In this document: positions 1 through 9,212 of the stretch, one piece after another
Position numbering within the stretch: position 1 is the stretch's first letter
Layout: every line of letters begins with the position of its first letter
Assembly: GCA_016868665.1 (NCBI GenBank)
Contig: VGGK01000019.1
Span: forward strand, 1 to 36,908
Direction of reading: 5' to 3'
Source of the DNA: Chlorobiota bacterium
Lineage (GTDB): Bacteria; Bacteroidota; Chlorobiia; Chlorobiales; Chlorobiaceae
DNA length: 36,908 nt
The notes under the pieces: model-generated
The model's input: the letters and a program-made list of their open reading frames with translations, nothing else
Database searches by the model: none
What the model was told of the DNA's origin: nothing
Made by a program: the position numbers and the translations under genes

Positions 1-1037
1 TTCAGCCGGTTGTTGATTTTATCCGGCAGGCAGCAAACGATCCGGATGTGCTCTCGATCAAACAGACGCTTTACAGGGTCGGCAGCAACTCTCCGATCGT
101 CAAAGCGCTCATGAATGCCGTGGAGCATGGCAAGCAGGTTGCCGTACTTGTAGAACTGAAGGCGAGATTCGACGAGGAAAACAACATCGTCTGGGCAAGG
201 GCGCTCGAAGACGTCGGAGCACATGTGATTTACGGACTTCCCGGCCTGAAAACCCATGCCAAGCTCACCATGATCGTGCGCAGGGAGCATCATAAGCTGA
301 AAAGGTACCTGCACCTCGGCACCGGAAACTATAATCCTGCAACCGGGAAAATATATACGGACTACAGTCTGTTTACGGTAAATGAGCGTCTTGCGAGCGA
401 AGTTGCGGAACTCTTCAACGCGTTGACAGGCTACTCGAAGTACACCGATTACATGAAATTGCTTGTTTCGCCCATCAATACCCGAAAAAAGATTATCGCC
501 AAAATTGAACGGGAGGTGGAGCAGCATCGCAAGAGCGGCAAAGGACGCATCATCATGAAAATGAATTCGCTTGTCGACGACAAGACCATCAGGGCTCTCT
601 ATCGCGCGTCCGGCGAAGGGGTTAAAATTGACCTTATCGTACGCGGCATCTGCTGCCTGAAACCGGGTATTCCCGGGGTCAGCGAGAACATCCGCGTGAC
701 AAGCATCATCGGGCGGTTTCTCGAACACAGCCGTGCTTACTATTTTGCCAATGGCGGCAACTGTGAACTCTATCTGGGCAGTGCCGATATCATGCCGAGA
801 AATCTCGATCATCGGGTGGAGACGCTTTTTCCCGTGCTCGACAGGGAGATAATACGTACGGTCAAGTCCGATCTCGAACTGATGTTGCTCGATAACACCA
901 AGTCGTGGCTTATGCAACCCGACGGGATATACCGGAAAAACTGTTGCGAAGGTTCGGAAATTAACAGCCAAAGTATTTTTTTAAATCAGTCGGCAAGACG
1001 GAAATTTTCAAACAAATTCAATCAGGACGAGTTATGA
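1..1037 (+). CDS. ppk: Polyphosphate kinase 1, C-terminal part (5' end outside window)
   Basis: PPK1 reversibly transfers the gamma-phosphate of ATP onto polyphosphate chains. The reading frame is open from base 3 with no start in view, so this is the last ~345 codons of a protein usually near 700 residues. Visible family motifs are [11 protein letters not shown] at the left edge, GLKTHAKL with the histidine that becomes phosphorylated (His435 in E. coli numbering), and [10 protein letters not shown] with the second essential histidine, followed by YTDYSLFT. The C-terminal C2 domain contains the [19 protein letters not shown] stretch. The stop overlaps the rpiB start (ATGA at 1034-1037), so the two are probably translationally coupled. 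The last ~35 residues are poorly conserved and polar. The family assignment is secure; only the N-terminal and head domains are missing, because of the window edge. Confidence 0.95.
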   Translation, partial: QPVVDFIRQAANDPDVLSIKQTLYRVGSNSPIVKALMNAVEHGKQVAVLVELKARFDEENNIVWARALEDVGAHVIYGLPGLKTHAKLTMIVRREHHKLKRYLHLGTGNYNPATGKIYTDYSLFTVNERLASEVAELFNALTGYSKYTDYMKLLVSPINTRKKIIAKIEREVEQHRKSGKGRIIMKMNSLVDDKTIRALYRASGEGVKIDLIVRGICCLKPGIPGVSENIRVTSIIGRFLEHSRAYYFANGGNCELYLGSADIMPRNLDHRVETLFPVLDREIIRTVKSDLELMLLDNTKSWLMQPDGIYRKNCCEGSEINSQSIFLNQSARRKFSNKFNQDEL

Positions 1038-1468
1038 AGATTGCGGTAGGAAGCGATCATGCAGGTTATGAACTTAAAACCTTCGTTGTCGAGTGGCTTC
1101 AGCAAAACGGTCACGATGCTGTCGATATGGGTCCGTTCAGCGAAGAATCGGTCGATTATCCCGATTATGCCCGGAAAGTCGCGCATAGCGTGGCTGAGGG
1201 TTCATGCGAACAGGGCATACTGCTCTGCGGTACAGGAATCGGCGTTTCCATTTCCGCCAACAAGGTAAAAGGCATCAGGGCCGCGCTTGCCTGCAGGCCC
1301 GAATTCGCTACGCTTGCGCGAGAGCACAACAACGCAAACATCATATGCTTTTCCGCCAGGTTCAGTGATCGGGAAACAATTGCCGAAAGCCTTGAAAACT
1401 GGTTTGCCGCCAGTTTCGAAGGTGGACGCCACGAGCGCCGGGTGGGAAAAATCGAACCATGCTGCTGA
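1034..1468 (+). CDS. rpiB: Ribose 5-phosphate isomerase B
   Basis: RpiB interconverts ribose 5-phosphate and ribulose 5-phosphate in the cytoplasmic pentose phosphate network. The 144-residue length is normal for the RpiB/LacAB family. The N-terminal [10 protein letters not shown] motif holds the substrate-binding Asp-His pair. The catalytic cysteine is Cys65 in [16 protein letters not shown], and His98 in [14 protein letters not shown] matches the conserved ring-opening/phosphate-binding histidine. The gene overlaps ppk upstream by 4 bases and the CBS-domain gene downstream by 10 bases, so the three form one transcription unit. I see no separate promoter. Confidence 0.95.
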   Translation: MKIAVGSDHAGYELKTFVVEWLQQNGHDAVDMGPFSEESVDYPDYARKVAHSVAEGSCEQGILLCGTGIGVSISANKVKGIRAALACRPEFATLAREHNNANIICFSARFSDRETIAESLENWFAASFEGGRHERRVGKIEPCC

Positions 1469-2154
1469 ACAGGTACATAGAGCAGTTTTCCCTGCATGAG
1501 TATCCGGTTTTTACCCTCGAAGACAGGTTTGGAACCGTTTTGGATCTTCTCGGTGCGCAGGGGCGCAGTTGCGCTCCTGTGCTCGATGGAGGTAAGCCTG
1601 TCGGTCTCGTCACGCTTGCCGGACTCCTCGCGCATAGCGGCAGCAGAGCCGATGCCGGCTTGCTGCCGCTTTCATCGGTTCCTCATTCCCCGCTGACAAC
1701 CGCAGGTCTGCACGAACATCTTCTCGATGTCTACAGCAAGGCCGCTTCCGCCCGGGGCGAAATTCTTGCTGTTGTCGATCATGACGGTTATTTCAGCGCC
1801 GTGATCGAGAAAAACCGGCTTGCACGGGAAGTCGCCGCGCTTTTTCATCTGGGTTCCGGGGAGTGCGCAACGATCGAAATCGAAGTGCCGTCCTCGGGTA
1901 TCAGGCTTTCTGAAATACTCGACGTATTCGAAAAAAACGATGCCCGCATTCCGGCTTTCGGAACCGCCCCTTCCCGAATTGAAAGTGAAAGCACTATCAT
2001 CTGTTTCAGGGTACAGACCCACGATCTGTACCGCCTGGTAGCCAACCTTGGCAAGTACGGCTACAATGTGCGCTATGCCTCTCCGACAGCCGGTTCGGCC
2101 GAAGACGAACTGCGCGAAAAAGCCCTCGAATTCATCCGGTTCATGGATATGTAG
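1459..2154 (+). CDS. CBS-domain protein with C-terminal ACT-like region
   Basis: A 231-residue soluble protein. Residues ~1-125 look like a CBS pair: a first repeat with APVLDGGKPVGLVTLAGLL and a second with ILAVVDHDGYFSAVIEKNRLAREV. Residues ~130-205 (ATIEIEVPSSGIRLSEIL... and TIICFRVQTHDLYRLVANLGKYGYNV) have the alternating pattern of an ACT fold, giving an AcuB-like layout. CBS pairs usually bind adenine nucleotides and ACT domains often bind amino acids, so a small-ligand sensor is likely; the target is unknown. It begins inside rpiB (10-base overlap) and ends 23 bases before the convergent S24 repressor gene. No catalytic motif is visible. Confidence 0.8.
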   Translation: MLLNRYIEQFSLHEYPVFTLEDRFGTVLDLLGAQGRSCAPVLDGGKPVGLVTLAGLLAHSGSRADAGLLPLSSVPHSPLTTAGLHEHLLDVYSKAASARGEILAVVDHDGYFSAVIEKNRLAREVAALFHLGSGECATIEIEVPSSGIRLSEILDVFEKNDARIPAFGTAPSRIESESTIICFRVQTHDLYRLVANLGKYGYNVRYASPTAGSAEDELREKALEFIRFMDM

Positions 2155-2177
2155 GATCCAACCGGCAATGATGCCGT

Positions 2178-2894
2178 TCAGTAACTTCTCAGTGCGGCAA
2201 CAACAACTCCGTGAATCCTGAAATCCGAGTGTGCAGTAATCGGAATAGGACGGTAGGCAGGGTTTTCGGGCAGCAGAGTAACTGCTCCGCCTTTTTCGAT
2301 ACTGAGCGTTTTCACGGTCATTTCGCCATTGATGCTTGCTATCACGACCTGACGGTCCTTGGCTGTCTGTTTGGCTTCGACTACGAGTGTATCGCCAGGC
2401 ATGATGCCGATACCGGTCATGCTTTCGCCGTTTACCTTCAGCGCAAAGAGCTGTTTTTTGCCCTGTATCCAGGATGCGGGGATATCGATATGCTCTTCAA
2501 TTTCGCTGCTGACCGGATCGGGATAGCCTGCGGCAACGGCTTCGAGATAAAGGGGAACAGCGGCAGTGGATTTCTTCTGCAGCAGGTCTGTCTGCATAAA
2601 TTTTCCGATCTCGGATTCAAGTCGGAGCAAACGGTATTCAATGCTTCCGGTTCCGGATTTTTCTGCGGTCTTTTGCAGCATATTGCCGCTCCCGGTCATC
2701 AGCCATTCGGAATCGACGCCGAATTCGCTGCATAAAGAGTAAAGCGCACAGGCTTTCAGTTCCCCCTTGCCGTGCTCGATTTCCGACACTCTGTTGCCGG
2801 AAAGCCCAATTTTTCTTCCGAAATCCCGCTGGTTCAATCCGGCATGGCGGCGGGCTATCCTGAGCCTTTGACCGAACGATGAAGTTTCCTGCAT
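2178..2894 (-). CDS. LexA/CI-like transcriptional repressor (XRE HTH plus S24 autopeptidase)
   Basis: A 238-residue repressor. Residues 8-65 form an XRE/Cro-type helix-turn-helix (RLRIARRHAGLNQRDFGRKI then LSGNRVSEIE). Residues ~118-236 form an S24 peptidase domain like those of LexA and lambda CI. The Ala-Gly scissile bond is seen at 122-123 (EAVAAGYP). The catalytic dyad is Ser158 (VNGESMTGIGIMPGD) and Lys195 (EMTVKTL), so RecA-stimulated self-cleavage is plausible. The XRE rather than LexA-type winged helix makes it closer to phage CI or HdiR-like regulators than to true LexA. Two TTCG-N6-CGAA sites lie just upstream and suggest autoregulation. It is convergent with the CBS gene and divergent from the amidohydrolase gene. 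No phage genes are visible around it, so it may be a chromosomal stress regulator. Confidence 0.9.
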   Translation of the reverse strand: MQETSSFGQRLRIARRHAGLNQRDFGRKIGLSGNRVSEIEHGKGELKACALYSLCSEFGVDSEWLMTGSGNMLQKTAEKSGTGSIEYRLLRLESEIGKFMQTDLLQKKSTAAVPLYLEAVAAGYPDPVSSEIEEHIDIPASWIQGKKQLFALKVNGESMTGIGIMPGDTLVVEAKQTAKDRQVVIASINGEMTVKTLSIEKGGAVTLLPENPAYRPIPITAHSDFRIHGVVVAALRSY

Positions 2895-2922
2895 AATCTC
2901 TCCGGTTGGTCTTATAATAATA

Positions 2923-2966
2923 TTCGATTAATCGAAATAATAGCCAATATATTTCGGAATGCCGAA
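2923..2966. promoter_or_regulatory. Paired TTCG-N6-CGAA palindromes, putative operator of the S24 repressor
   Basis: Two 14-base sites share outer halves: TTCGATTAATCGAA at 2923-2936 (perfect palindrome) and TTCGGAATGCCGAA at 2953-2966 (inverted repeat with a four-base centre). Their starts are exactly 30 bases apart, about three helical turns, and both lie within 75 bases upstream of the repressor start. This layout fits cooperative binding by two repressor dimers in the divergent intergenic region. The binding partner is inferred from position only. Confidence 0.55.
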
Positions 2967-3112
2967 TATTTTTAGCTGAAATAAAGCGGTGACAGCCCGA
3001 TTTTCATTTAGCAGGATATTTTGTACTTTGTCTGAGTGCCTGTTCCTTCCGCCCGGATGCATGCAAATTCCTTTCAGTCTCTCTGCATTACCTATTTAAG
3101 AAGGTTGTACTT

Positions 3113-4336
3113 ATGTTTGAACGAAGAGATAATCCTCTTGCTTCGCGTATTCGGGAAAAAGCAGAATACATTTATCCTGAAATCGTTGATCTTCGCAGAG
3201 CCATTCATGCCCATCCCGAACTTTCCTACGAGGAGTTTCAGACTACTGCAAGTATCGTGAACTACCTGAGAACCATCGGCATCGAACCTGAACCGCCGTT
3301 TCTTGAAACAGGCGTGACGGCTATCATAAAAGGAGGCGGTACGGCCGGCGTCGGCAGGCGGCGTTCTCTTCTCGCTCTCAGGGCTGATATCGATGCGCTT
3401 CCGGTAAACGAGGAGAACAGTCATGCTTTCTGCTCGCGGGAGCCAGGCAAGATGCATGCCTGCGGTCACGATATGCATACGGCAATGTTGCTTGGTGCGG
3501 CAAAAATACTTTTGATGTTTCGTTCGGAACTTAATGGCGACGTGCTGCTGATCTTTCAGCCTGCCGAAGAAAAAGCTCCCGGCGGCGCCAGACCGCTTAT
3601 CGAGGCGGGGATTTTCGAGCGCTTCAAGCCTCAGGCGATTTTCGGGCAGCACTGTTTTCCGAGTGTGGAAGCCGGAACGGTGGCTCTTTCTGGCGGCAGT
3701 TTCATGGCAGCGACGGACGAGCTCTATATTACCGTCAACGGCCGTGGAGGTCATGCTTCCGCACCGCATAAGGCGGCAGATCCTGTTCTTGCCGCAGCGC
3801 ATATCATAACGGCGGTTCAGCATCTTGTGAGCCGCGTTGCGCCGCCGCATGAACCTGCCGTGGTTTCCATAGCCTCGATTCACGGCGGAAACGCACCGAA
3901 CGTTATCCCTTCAGCCGTTACCATGTCAGGCACCATGCGCACCATGAACGAGTCCCTGCGCAGCCGGCTGAAAGAGCGGCTGCTCGAAACGGTTACGAGT
4001 ACGGCTAAGGCTCTGGGAGTAAGTGCGGCACTTGAAATAAGGACAGGATACCCGGCGCTTATCAACGATCCGGCCATGACCGATGAGGCGGAGGGTTACT
4101 GCATCGAGTTTCTTGGCAAGCAGAATGTAAAGCAGAGCGAGCCGCTGATGACCGCGGAGGATTTTGCATATTACCTTCAGCAGATACCCGGGACCTTCTG
4201 GCAGATCGGAACGGGTGACGGTCAGGCGGAACAGCGGGGGAACACCCTGCACTCCTCAACTTTCGATCCCGACGAGAACGTGCTTGCGACGGGGGCCGGA
4301 CTGCTGGCTTATACGGCGCTGCGTTTTTTTATGTGA
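3113..4336 (+). CDS. M20D-family metal-dependent amidohydrolase / aminoacylase
   Basis: A 407-residue member of the M20D peptidase family, whose members (hippurate hydrolase, IAA-amino acid hydrolase, N-acyl-L-amino acid amidohydrolase) remove acyl groups from amino acids. Metal-site motifs are present: IHAHPELSYEE, LRADIDALPV, MHACGHDMHT with Cys117 and His119, the catalytic glutamate region QPAEEKAPGGA (Glu152/153) and His180 in FGQHCFP. The lid (dimerisation) domain follows from ~200 with GRGGHASAPHKAADP, and the C-terminal part has MTAEDFAYYLQQIPG. No signal peptide is visible, so it is cytoplasmic. The start is preceded by AAGAAGG at a good distance. The substrate cannot be told from sequence; deacylation of an amino acid is the family expectation. 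Confidence 0.88.
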   Translation: MFERRDNPLASRIREKAEYIYPEIVDLRRAIHAHPELSYEEFQTTASIVNYLRTIGIEPEPPFLETGVTAIIKGGGTAGVGRRRSLLALRADIDALPVNEENSHAFCSREPGKMHACGHDMHTAMLLGAAKILLMFRSELNGDVLLIFQPAEEKAPGGARPLIEAGIFERFKPQAIFGQHCFPSVEAGTVALSGGSFMAATDELYITVNGRGGHASAPHKAADPVLAAAHIITAVQHLVSRVAPPHEPAVVSIASIHGGNAPNVIPSAVTMSGTMRTMNESLRSRLKERLLETVTSTAKALGVSAALEIRTGYPALINDPAMTDEAEGYCIEFLGKQNVKQSEPLMTAEDFAYYLQQIPGTFWQIGTGDGQAEQRGNTLHSSTFDPDENVLATGAGLLAYTALRFFM

Positions 4337-4394
4337 TTTTAACACATCACCCCCACTGGCCGGGAAATCAATGTGTATATGATATAACGGCACA

Positions 4395-4413
4395 GCGCTC
4401 CGGGGAGGAGCGC
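4395..4413. terminator. Hairpin between convergent amidohydrolase and fba genes
   Basis: A 7-bp perfect stem (4395-4401 with 4407-4413) with a five-base loop lies between the two convergent stop codons. There is no U-run on either strand, so it is at best a weak terminator or an RNA-end stabiliser. Confidence 0.35.
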
Positions 4414-4449
4414 CATGTTGAGATGTGTTCGTGACGAATCTGCGATCAA

Positions 4450-5424
4450 TCAAGCCTTGCCGTTCGATCCCAGCACGTTCATGATCTTGTGGATGTAGAG
4501 CTTTTTCAGTGCATCGCGGGCCGGGCCGAGATATTTCCTTGGATCGAACTCTTCGGGTTTTTCGTCAAGCACTTTGCGTATGGCTGCGGTCATGGCAAGA
4601 CGTCCGTCAGAGTCTATATTGATTTTGCAGACCGCAGATCCGGCTGCAAGGCGAAGCTGATCTTCGCTGATGCCGATGGCATCCTTGAGTTTTCCGCCGT
4701 GCGCATTGATGGTTTCCACCAGGTCCTGGGGTACGGATGATGCGCCGTGCAGCACAATGGGAAATCCGGGAATACGGCGTTCTATTTCGGCAAGAATGTC
4801 AAGCCGTATTTTCGGATCTTCGCCGGGTTTGAACTTGAAAGCCCCGTGCGACGTTCCTATTGATATTGCCAGGCTGTCGACGCCGGTTTTGGATACGAAG
4901 TCCTCGACCTCTTCAGGCTGGGTATAGGTGTGGTGAGCAGAAGACACTTCGTCTTCGATGCCAGCGAGCACGCCGAGTTCCCCTTCGACGGTTACCTCGA
5001 ACTGATGGGCGTAATCGACAACTTTCCTTGTCAGTGCGACGTTCTCTTCATAGGGAAGGTGAGAACCGTCGATCATGACCGAGGAAAAGCCTGAAGCGAT
5101 ACAGTCGCAGCAGAGTTCGAAACTGTCACCGTGGTCGAGGTGCAGCACTACCGGCACCGGCGTACCGAGTTCGGCTGCAAATTCAACGGCTCCACGGGCC
5201 AGATGCTTGAGCAGCGTTGCGTTTGCATAGCTTCTTGCTCCTTTTGAAACCTGAAGGATGACCGGCGAAGCAGTTTCCGCACAGGCCATGATGATAGCCT
5301 GGAGCTGCTCGAGGTTGTTGAAGTTATATGCAGGGATGGCGTAACCGCCTTTAACCGCTTTGGCAAAAAGATCGCGACTGTTGACGAGTCCAAGTTCTTT
5401 ATAGCTTACGGGCATCTTTTCCAT
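4450..5424 (-). CDS. fba: Class II fructose-1,6-bisphosphate aldolase
   Basis: Catalyses the reversible condensation of dihydroxyacetone phosphate and glyceraldehyde 3-phosphate. In an rTCA autotroph its main flow is gluconeogenic. The 324-residue length fits the class II family. Zinc and catalytic motifs are visible: HLDHGDSFE with Asp97 and His98, VEGELGVLAGIEDE, the second zinc histidine in SIGTSHGAFKF and the third in VLHGASSVP, followed by a phosphate-binding region. It is monocistronic, convergent with the amidohydrolase and divergent from the protease gene ctp. The start is uncertain between residue 1 and Met4, since neither has a convincing Shine-Dalgarno sequence. Confidence 0.95.
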   Translation of the reverse strand: MEKMPVSYKELGLVNSRDLFAKAVKGGYAIPAYNFNNLEQLQAIIMACAETASPVILQVSKGARSYANATLLKHLARGAVEFAAELGTPVPVVLHLDHGDSFELCCDCIASGFSSVMIDGSHLPYEENVALTRKVVDYAHQFEVTVEGELGVLAGIEDEVSSAHHTYTQPEEVEDFVSKTGVDSLAISIGTSHGAFKFKPGEDPKIRLDILAEIERRIPGFPIVLHGASSVPQDLVETINAHGGKLKDAIGISEDQLRLAAGSAVCKINIDSDGRLAMTAAIRKVLDEKPEEFDPRKYLGPARDALKKLYIHKIMNVLGSNGKA

Positions 5425-5562
5425 AGGAAGGTTTTGCTTAATTGTTATTTTTCGTCGGAATATTTTCCAGGCATCAGAAGAAATTATGCGGTTTACTGTC
5501 TTTTAATATAATATAATTGTCAACTCATTCAAGAACACTCAAGCTTATCCGTCGCCCATACC
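5425..5562. promoter_or_regulatory. Divergent AT-rich promoter region between fba and ctp
   Basis: This 138-base gap must hold both promoters. On the minus strand a perfect TTGACA hexamer (complement of 5518-5523) points toward fba, but no good -10 stands at standard spacing. On the plus strand two overlapping TATAAT-like hexamers lie within 5507-5518, toward ctp, with only a poor -35 match (TTTACT at 5492-5497). I cannot assign a transcription start. Confidence 0.35.
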
Positions 5563-7656
5563 ATGGATTATCGTACTCCGGCCATCCTGAAAAAAGGTCT
5601 GATCGTCGTTATTGTTTCAATCGGCTGTTCGGCTTCAGCCATAGGCAAAAACACGAAACCCGTCGTACCGGCGGTTGCCGTTGTACAGCTTAAGCCGACG
5701 TCGAATCAGCAGACTGCAGGCAAGTACGTCGCGCAGTACCTGATGAGAAACCACTTTCGCAAGGTTTCGGTCAACGATTCTCTTTCCCAGCAGATATTCA
5801 GGAGATATCTCGATCATCTGGACGGAAGTAAAAGCTATTTTCTTGCAAACGAAGTCGAATCTCTTCGGAGGAGTTACGGGAACCGTCTCGATAACGAATT
5901 TCTTGAAGGGAAATCCAATGCCGGATTTGCCATTTACAATCTTTTCCTGAAAAGGGCAAAGGAAAAAATGCAGTTCATGAAATCCGCGGCCGGAACCGCA
6001 AGGTTCGATTTTACCGTGTCCGAGTCGCTCGATCTCGACAGAAAGAACGCCCCATGGCCTGCTGACCGTAAACAGTTGCAGGCTCTCTGGATGAAAGAGC
6101 TGAAGTACCAGTGGCTGAACATGAAATATTCTGAAGACGGCGATAAATCCATTCGTGCCGAGCTGTCGAAAATGTATGCCAACCGCCTGAAGCTGCTTAA
6201 CCAGCAGAAGCCGGATGATGCCTTCCAGGCTTACATGTTTGCGGTCACCACCTCTTTCGATCCGCATACCAATTATTTTTCTCCCGACGAGTTCGAGAAT
6301 TTCCAGATAGATCTCAGTCGTTCGCTCGAGGGGATAGGGGCGAAACTGCAGATGGAGAGCGAGTATACCGTCGTCAATGAAATCATACCCGGCGGCCCTG
6401 CATCCAGAAGCAATCTCCTGAAGAAATCCGACCGGATTATCGGCGTCGGGCAGGGACAGACGGGAGAGATCGTCGATGTGAGAGGATGGAGAATCAACGA
6501 TGTGGTGAAACTTATCAGAGGTCGGAAGGGAAGCGTTGTGAGGCTGCAGATCTATCCCGCGAGTCAGGCAGGAAGAGGACCGGCTAAAATCATCCGGCTT
6601 GTACGTGATAAGGTGGATCTTCAGGAGCAGGCTGCTCGAAAAAGCGTCATAGAGCTCGACAGCAGAAAAATCGGGGTGATCAGCATTCCGTCTTTTTATC
6701 TCGATTTCGAGGGCCAGAAGCTCAACGTCAATAATTACAACAGCACAACCAGAGACGTATCGAAAATCCTCAGCGAACTGAACAGCGCCGGAGTGGATGG
6801 TCTGATCATAGATCTGCGTGATAACGGCGGAGGGTCGCTCGAAGAGGCGGTAAACGTCACCGGCCTGTTCATTTCAGGAGGTCCTGTCGTACAGATCAGC
6901 AACTCGTCGGGCGGAAAGATGGTGTTGCGCGATGAAGATAAAAGGGTGCTGTATAACGGACCTGTTGCGGTGCTGGTCAATCGGTACAGTGCGTCTGCTT
7001 CGGAAATTTTCGCTGCTGCGATTCAGGATTACGGAAGGGGGGTTGTTATCGGTGAAAGAACGTTTGGTAAGGGCACTGTGCAGAGTATCGTTAAATTGAA
7101 TCGTCCATTCAGCATTCTTTCCAAACAGACAGCTCTCGGTCAGCTGAAATTGACGGTAGCGAAATTTTACCGAATATCAGGCGGCAGCACCCAGAACAGG
7201 GGAGTTACTCCGGATATAGCAATACCCTCACTGATCGATACGGCATCTATCGGCGAGGATACATACCCGAGCAGTCTTCCATGGAGTACCGTTTCGAAAA
7301 CGTTCTATCGTCCTGTCGACGCCGTTTCCGGGGAAGATATTGAACAACTCAGGAAGAGCTATGATCTCTCCTTCCAACAGGGGCTCAGCAGCAGGGAATA
7401 CCTCCAGGACGTTGGCATCCTGAACCGGATCAGAAAAAGAAAAACGGTGTCTCTGAATGAAGCGGCTTACAAGGCAGAAAGCAATGAGCTTAAGCGAATC
7501 GAAAAACGGTGGACGACTGAAGAGGATTCCGTCAGGGACAGCAGCAAGGACTTTATGCTGAACCGGTCTGCCGAAATCATGAATAGCTTCATAGGCATAA
7601 AAAAACAAAGCCAGGCCGGAGCGCCTGCCCGAAGGCAGATTTCAATGAAACGGTAA
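5563..7656 (+). CDS. prc: Prc/Tsp-type carboxy-terminal processing protease (S41A)
   Basis: A 697-residue periplasmic tail-specific protease that degrades proteins with exposed hydrophobic C-termini and trims envelope proteins. Residues ~10-28 form an export signal (GLIVVIVSIGCSASA). A lipoprotein cleavage at the Cys of SIGC is possible, a Sec cleavage after ASA equally so. An N-terminal helical region (~40-240) precedes a PDZ domain (~245-350: LEGIGAKLQ..., IIPGGPASRSNLLKKSDRIIGV). The S41 catalytic core has Ser478 in SASASEIFAAA and Lys503 in FGKGTVQS. The 25-residue spacing of this Ser/Lys pair equals that of E. coli Prc (Ser430/Lys455). A C-terminal helical domain with charged tail follows. 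It is monocistronic with a strong terminator. Confidence 0.93.
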   Translation: MDYRTPAILKKGLIVVIVSIGCSASAIGKNTKPVVPAVAVVQLKPTSNQQTAGKYVAQYLMRNHFRKVSVNDSLSQQIFRRYLDHLDGSKSYFLANEVESLRRSYGNRLDNEFLEGKSNAGFAIYNLFLKRAKEKMQFMKSAAGTARFDFTVSESLDLDRKNAPWPADRKQLQALWMKELKYQWLNMKYSEDGDKSIRAELSKMYANRLKLLNQQKPDDAFQAYMFAVTTSFDPHTNYFSPDEFENFQIDLSRSLEGIGAKLQMESEYTVVNEIIPGGPASRSNLLKKSDRIIGVGQGQTGEIVDVRGWRINDVVKLIRGRKGSVVRLQIYPASQAGRGPAKIIRLVRDKVDLQEQAARKSVIELDSRKIGVISIPSFYLDFEGQKLNVNNYNSTTRDVSKILSELNSAGVDGLIIDLRDNGGGSLEEAVNVTGLFISGGPVVQISNSSGGKMVLRDEDKRVLYNGPVAVLVNRYSASASEIFAAAIQDYGRGVVIGERTFGKGTVQSIVKLNRPFSILSKQTALGQLKLTVAKFYRISGGSTQNRGVTPDIAIPSLIDTASIGEDTYPSSLPWSTVSKTFYRPVDAVSGEDIEQLRKSYDLSFQQGLSSREYLQDVGILNRIRKRKTVSLNEAAYKAESNELKRIEKRWTTEEDSVRDSSKDFMLNRSAEIMNSFIGIKKQSQAGAPARRQISMKR

Positions 7657-7669
7657 ATCGAAGCCGTGC

Positions 7670-7708
7670 AAAGCAAAAAAGCGGAAAGTTTTTCCGCTTT
7701 TTTGCTTT
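7670..7708. terminator. Bidirectional intrinsic terminator between prc and argH
   Basis: An 18-bp perfect stem (7670-7687 pairing with 7691-7708) with a three-base loop. The stem has A-runs on the left and T-runs on the right, so it gives a GC-core hairpin followed by U-rich sequence on both strands. It serves the two convergent genes. Confidence 0.9.
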
Positions 7709-7725
7709 ACGTCTGATACCTGTTT

Positions 7726-9108
7726 TCAGATCAGGAATTTCGCCTCGGCTATCTGTCGTTCGACGGAAAGAAAGGAACAGCTGCCATGGGTCTGTTTTGC
7801 CTTTATGCTCGCTTCGGGTTTAAGGGCATCATAGATATCGCTGTCGAACAGCTCAGAAAAGGTTTTGTACTCGTCGAGAGAGATTTTCGGTAGCGTCTTG
7901 CCTGTGGCGATGGAGAATGTGACGATTTTTCCGGTTACGCGGTGGGCATCCCTGAAAGGGAGCTGTTTTCTTACCAGGTATTCGGCAATTTCCGTTGCGA
8001 GGCTGAGATCTTCGGTAGTAAGTTTTGCGAGGCGCTCTTCCCTGAGCGTGGTATGATCGAGCAGCTTCGTGAAAATGGTAACGCTGTCGATGGTTGATTC
8101 CGCGCTGTCGAAGAGCGGAGGCTTGTCCTCCTGCATGTCGCGATTGTAGGAGAGCGGCAGTCCTTTCATAATGGTGAGCATGGTGATGAGGCTGCCATAC
8201 ACCCTTCCGGTTTTCCCTCTGACCAGTTCGGCGATATCCGCGTTCTTCTTCTGCGGCATGAGCGACGAACCGGTTGCGAAAGCGTCGCTGATTTCAAGGT
8301 AACCGAACTCGTAGGAACTCCAGAGAATGAGGTCTTCGGAAAAGCGCGACAGGTGCATCATGATCATGGAGCAGGCTGAGATGAACTCTATGATAATGTC
8401 GCGGTCGCTGACGGCGTCGATGCTGTTTGAAAAAACATCGTCGAAATCGAGCAGCTCTGCGCTTCTTTTCGGATTGAGGGGGAGCGTGCTGCCGGCAAAT
8501 GCCGCAGCGCCGAGCGGAGAGATATTCACCCGTTTGAGCAGATCCTGAAGACGCTGGCGATCGCGGCGGAACATGTTGAAGTATGCAAGGTAGTAGTGTC
8601 CGGCTGATATAGGCTGGGCTCGCTGCAGATGGGTATAGCCGAAAATGATGGTTTCTCTGTAGGTTTCGGCCTTCGAAACCAGTGTCTGCTGCATCGTTTT
8701 CAAAGCCGCATCAAGAGCGCGGATCTGCCGTCGGAGATAGAGCCGCGTATCGGTTGCCACCTGGTCATTTCGGCTTCTTCCCGAATGGATCTTGCCTGCG
8801 GTCGCGCCTATTTTCTCTTTGAGGCGGTTTTCGATAACCGTGTGAATATCTTCGTCTTCCCAGTGCGGTACCAGCTGACCCGATTCGAGCTCAGTTTCGA
8901 TCTCCTGCAATCCCCGGATAATCAGCTCCGCTTCATCCCTGTCGATAATGCCTTCTTCGGCAAGCATGGTGACGTGGGCCGTGGAACCCTGTATGTCCTC
9001 TTTGTAAAGTGCCTTGTCAACATGGACGGATGATGAGAATCGCAGTGCGTCACGGTCGAACGGTTCTGAGAAGCGGCTCTGCCAGAGAAGTTCTTTCTTG
9101 TTGCTCAT
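7726..9108 (-). CDS. argH: Argininosuccinate lyase
   Basis: Cleaves argininosuccinate to arginine and fumarate, the last step of arginine synthesis. The 460-residue length is typical of the homotetrameric fumarase/aspartase superfamily. Conserved regions are [18 protein letters not shown] (C1), the [12 protein letters not shown] stretch with the general-acid/base histidine (C2), and the mobile signature loop [12 protein letters not shown] at ~283-294 with the catalytic serine (C3). It is the last gene of the arg cluster on this strand, 104 bases downstream of argG, with a hairpin in the gap that may lower read-through. Confidence 0.97.
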   Translation of the reverse strand: MSNKKELLWQSRFSEPFDRDALRFSSSVHVDKALYKEDIQGSTAHVTMLAEEGIIDRDEAELIIRGLQEIETELESGQLVPHWEDEDIHTVIENRLKEKIGATAGKIHSGRSRNDQVATDTRLYLRRQIRALDAALKTMQQTLVSKAETYRETIIFGYTHLQRAQPISAGHYYLAYFNMFRRDRQRLQDLLKRVNISPLGAAAFAGSTLPLNPKRSAELLDFDDVFSNSIDAVSDRDIIIEFISACSMIMMHLSRFSEDLILWSSYEFGYLEISDAFATGSSLMPQKKNADIAELVRGKTGRVYGSLITMLTIMKGLPLSYNRDMQEDKPPLFDSAESTIDSVTIFTKLLDHTTLREERLAKLTTEDLSLATEIAEYLVRKQLPFRDAHRVTGKIVTFSIATGKTLPKISLDEYKTFSELFDSDIYDALKPEASIKAKQTHGSCSFLSVERQIAEAKFLI

Positions 9109-9165
9109 GAATGCGGTCGTGTGGTTTGCAAGATGCTGTGTATCAGTGGGATTGGTTGCGGCAAA

Positions 9166-9198
9166 ACCGCATGGGCTCCTGTATGGAGCCCATGCGGT
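9166..9198 (-). terminator. Hairpin in the argG-argH gap (terminator or attenuator)
   Basis: A 14-bp perfect stem (9166-9179 with 9185-9198) and a five-base loop. On the minus strand the stem is followed by four T residues, then GCC. The U-run is short, so it looks like a partial terminator that could reduce argH expression relative to argG, or an RNA processing/stabilising element. Confidence 0.65.
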
Positions 9199-9212
9199 AC
9201 CGTTATGACGGA

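Noticed and set aside
2178-2894. S24 repressor as a sign of an integrated prophage
   Set aside because: No integrase, attachment repeats or structural phage genes are seen on either side; the flanks are housekeeping genes.
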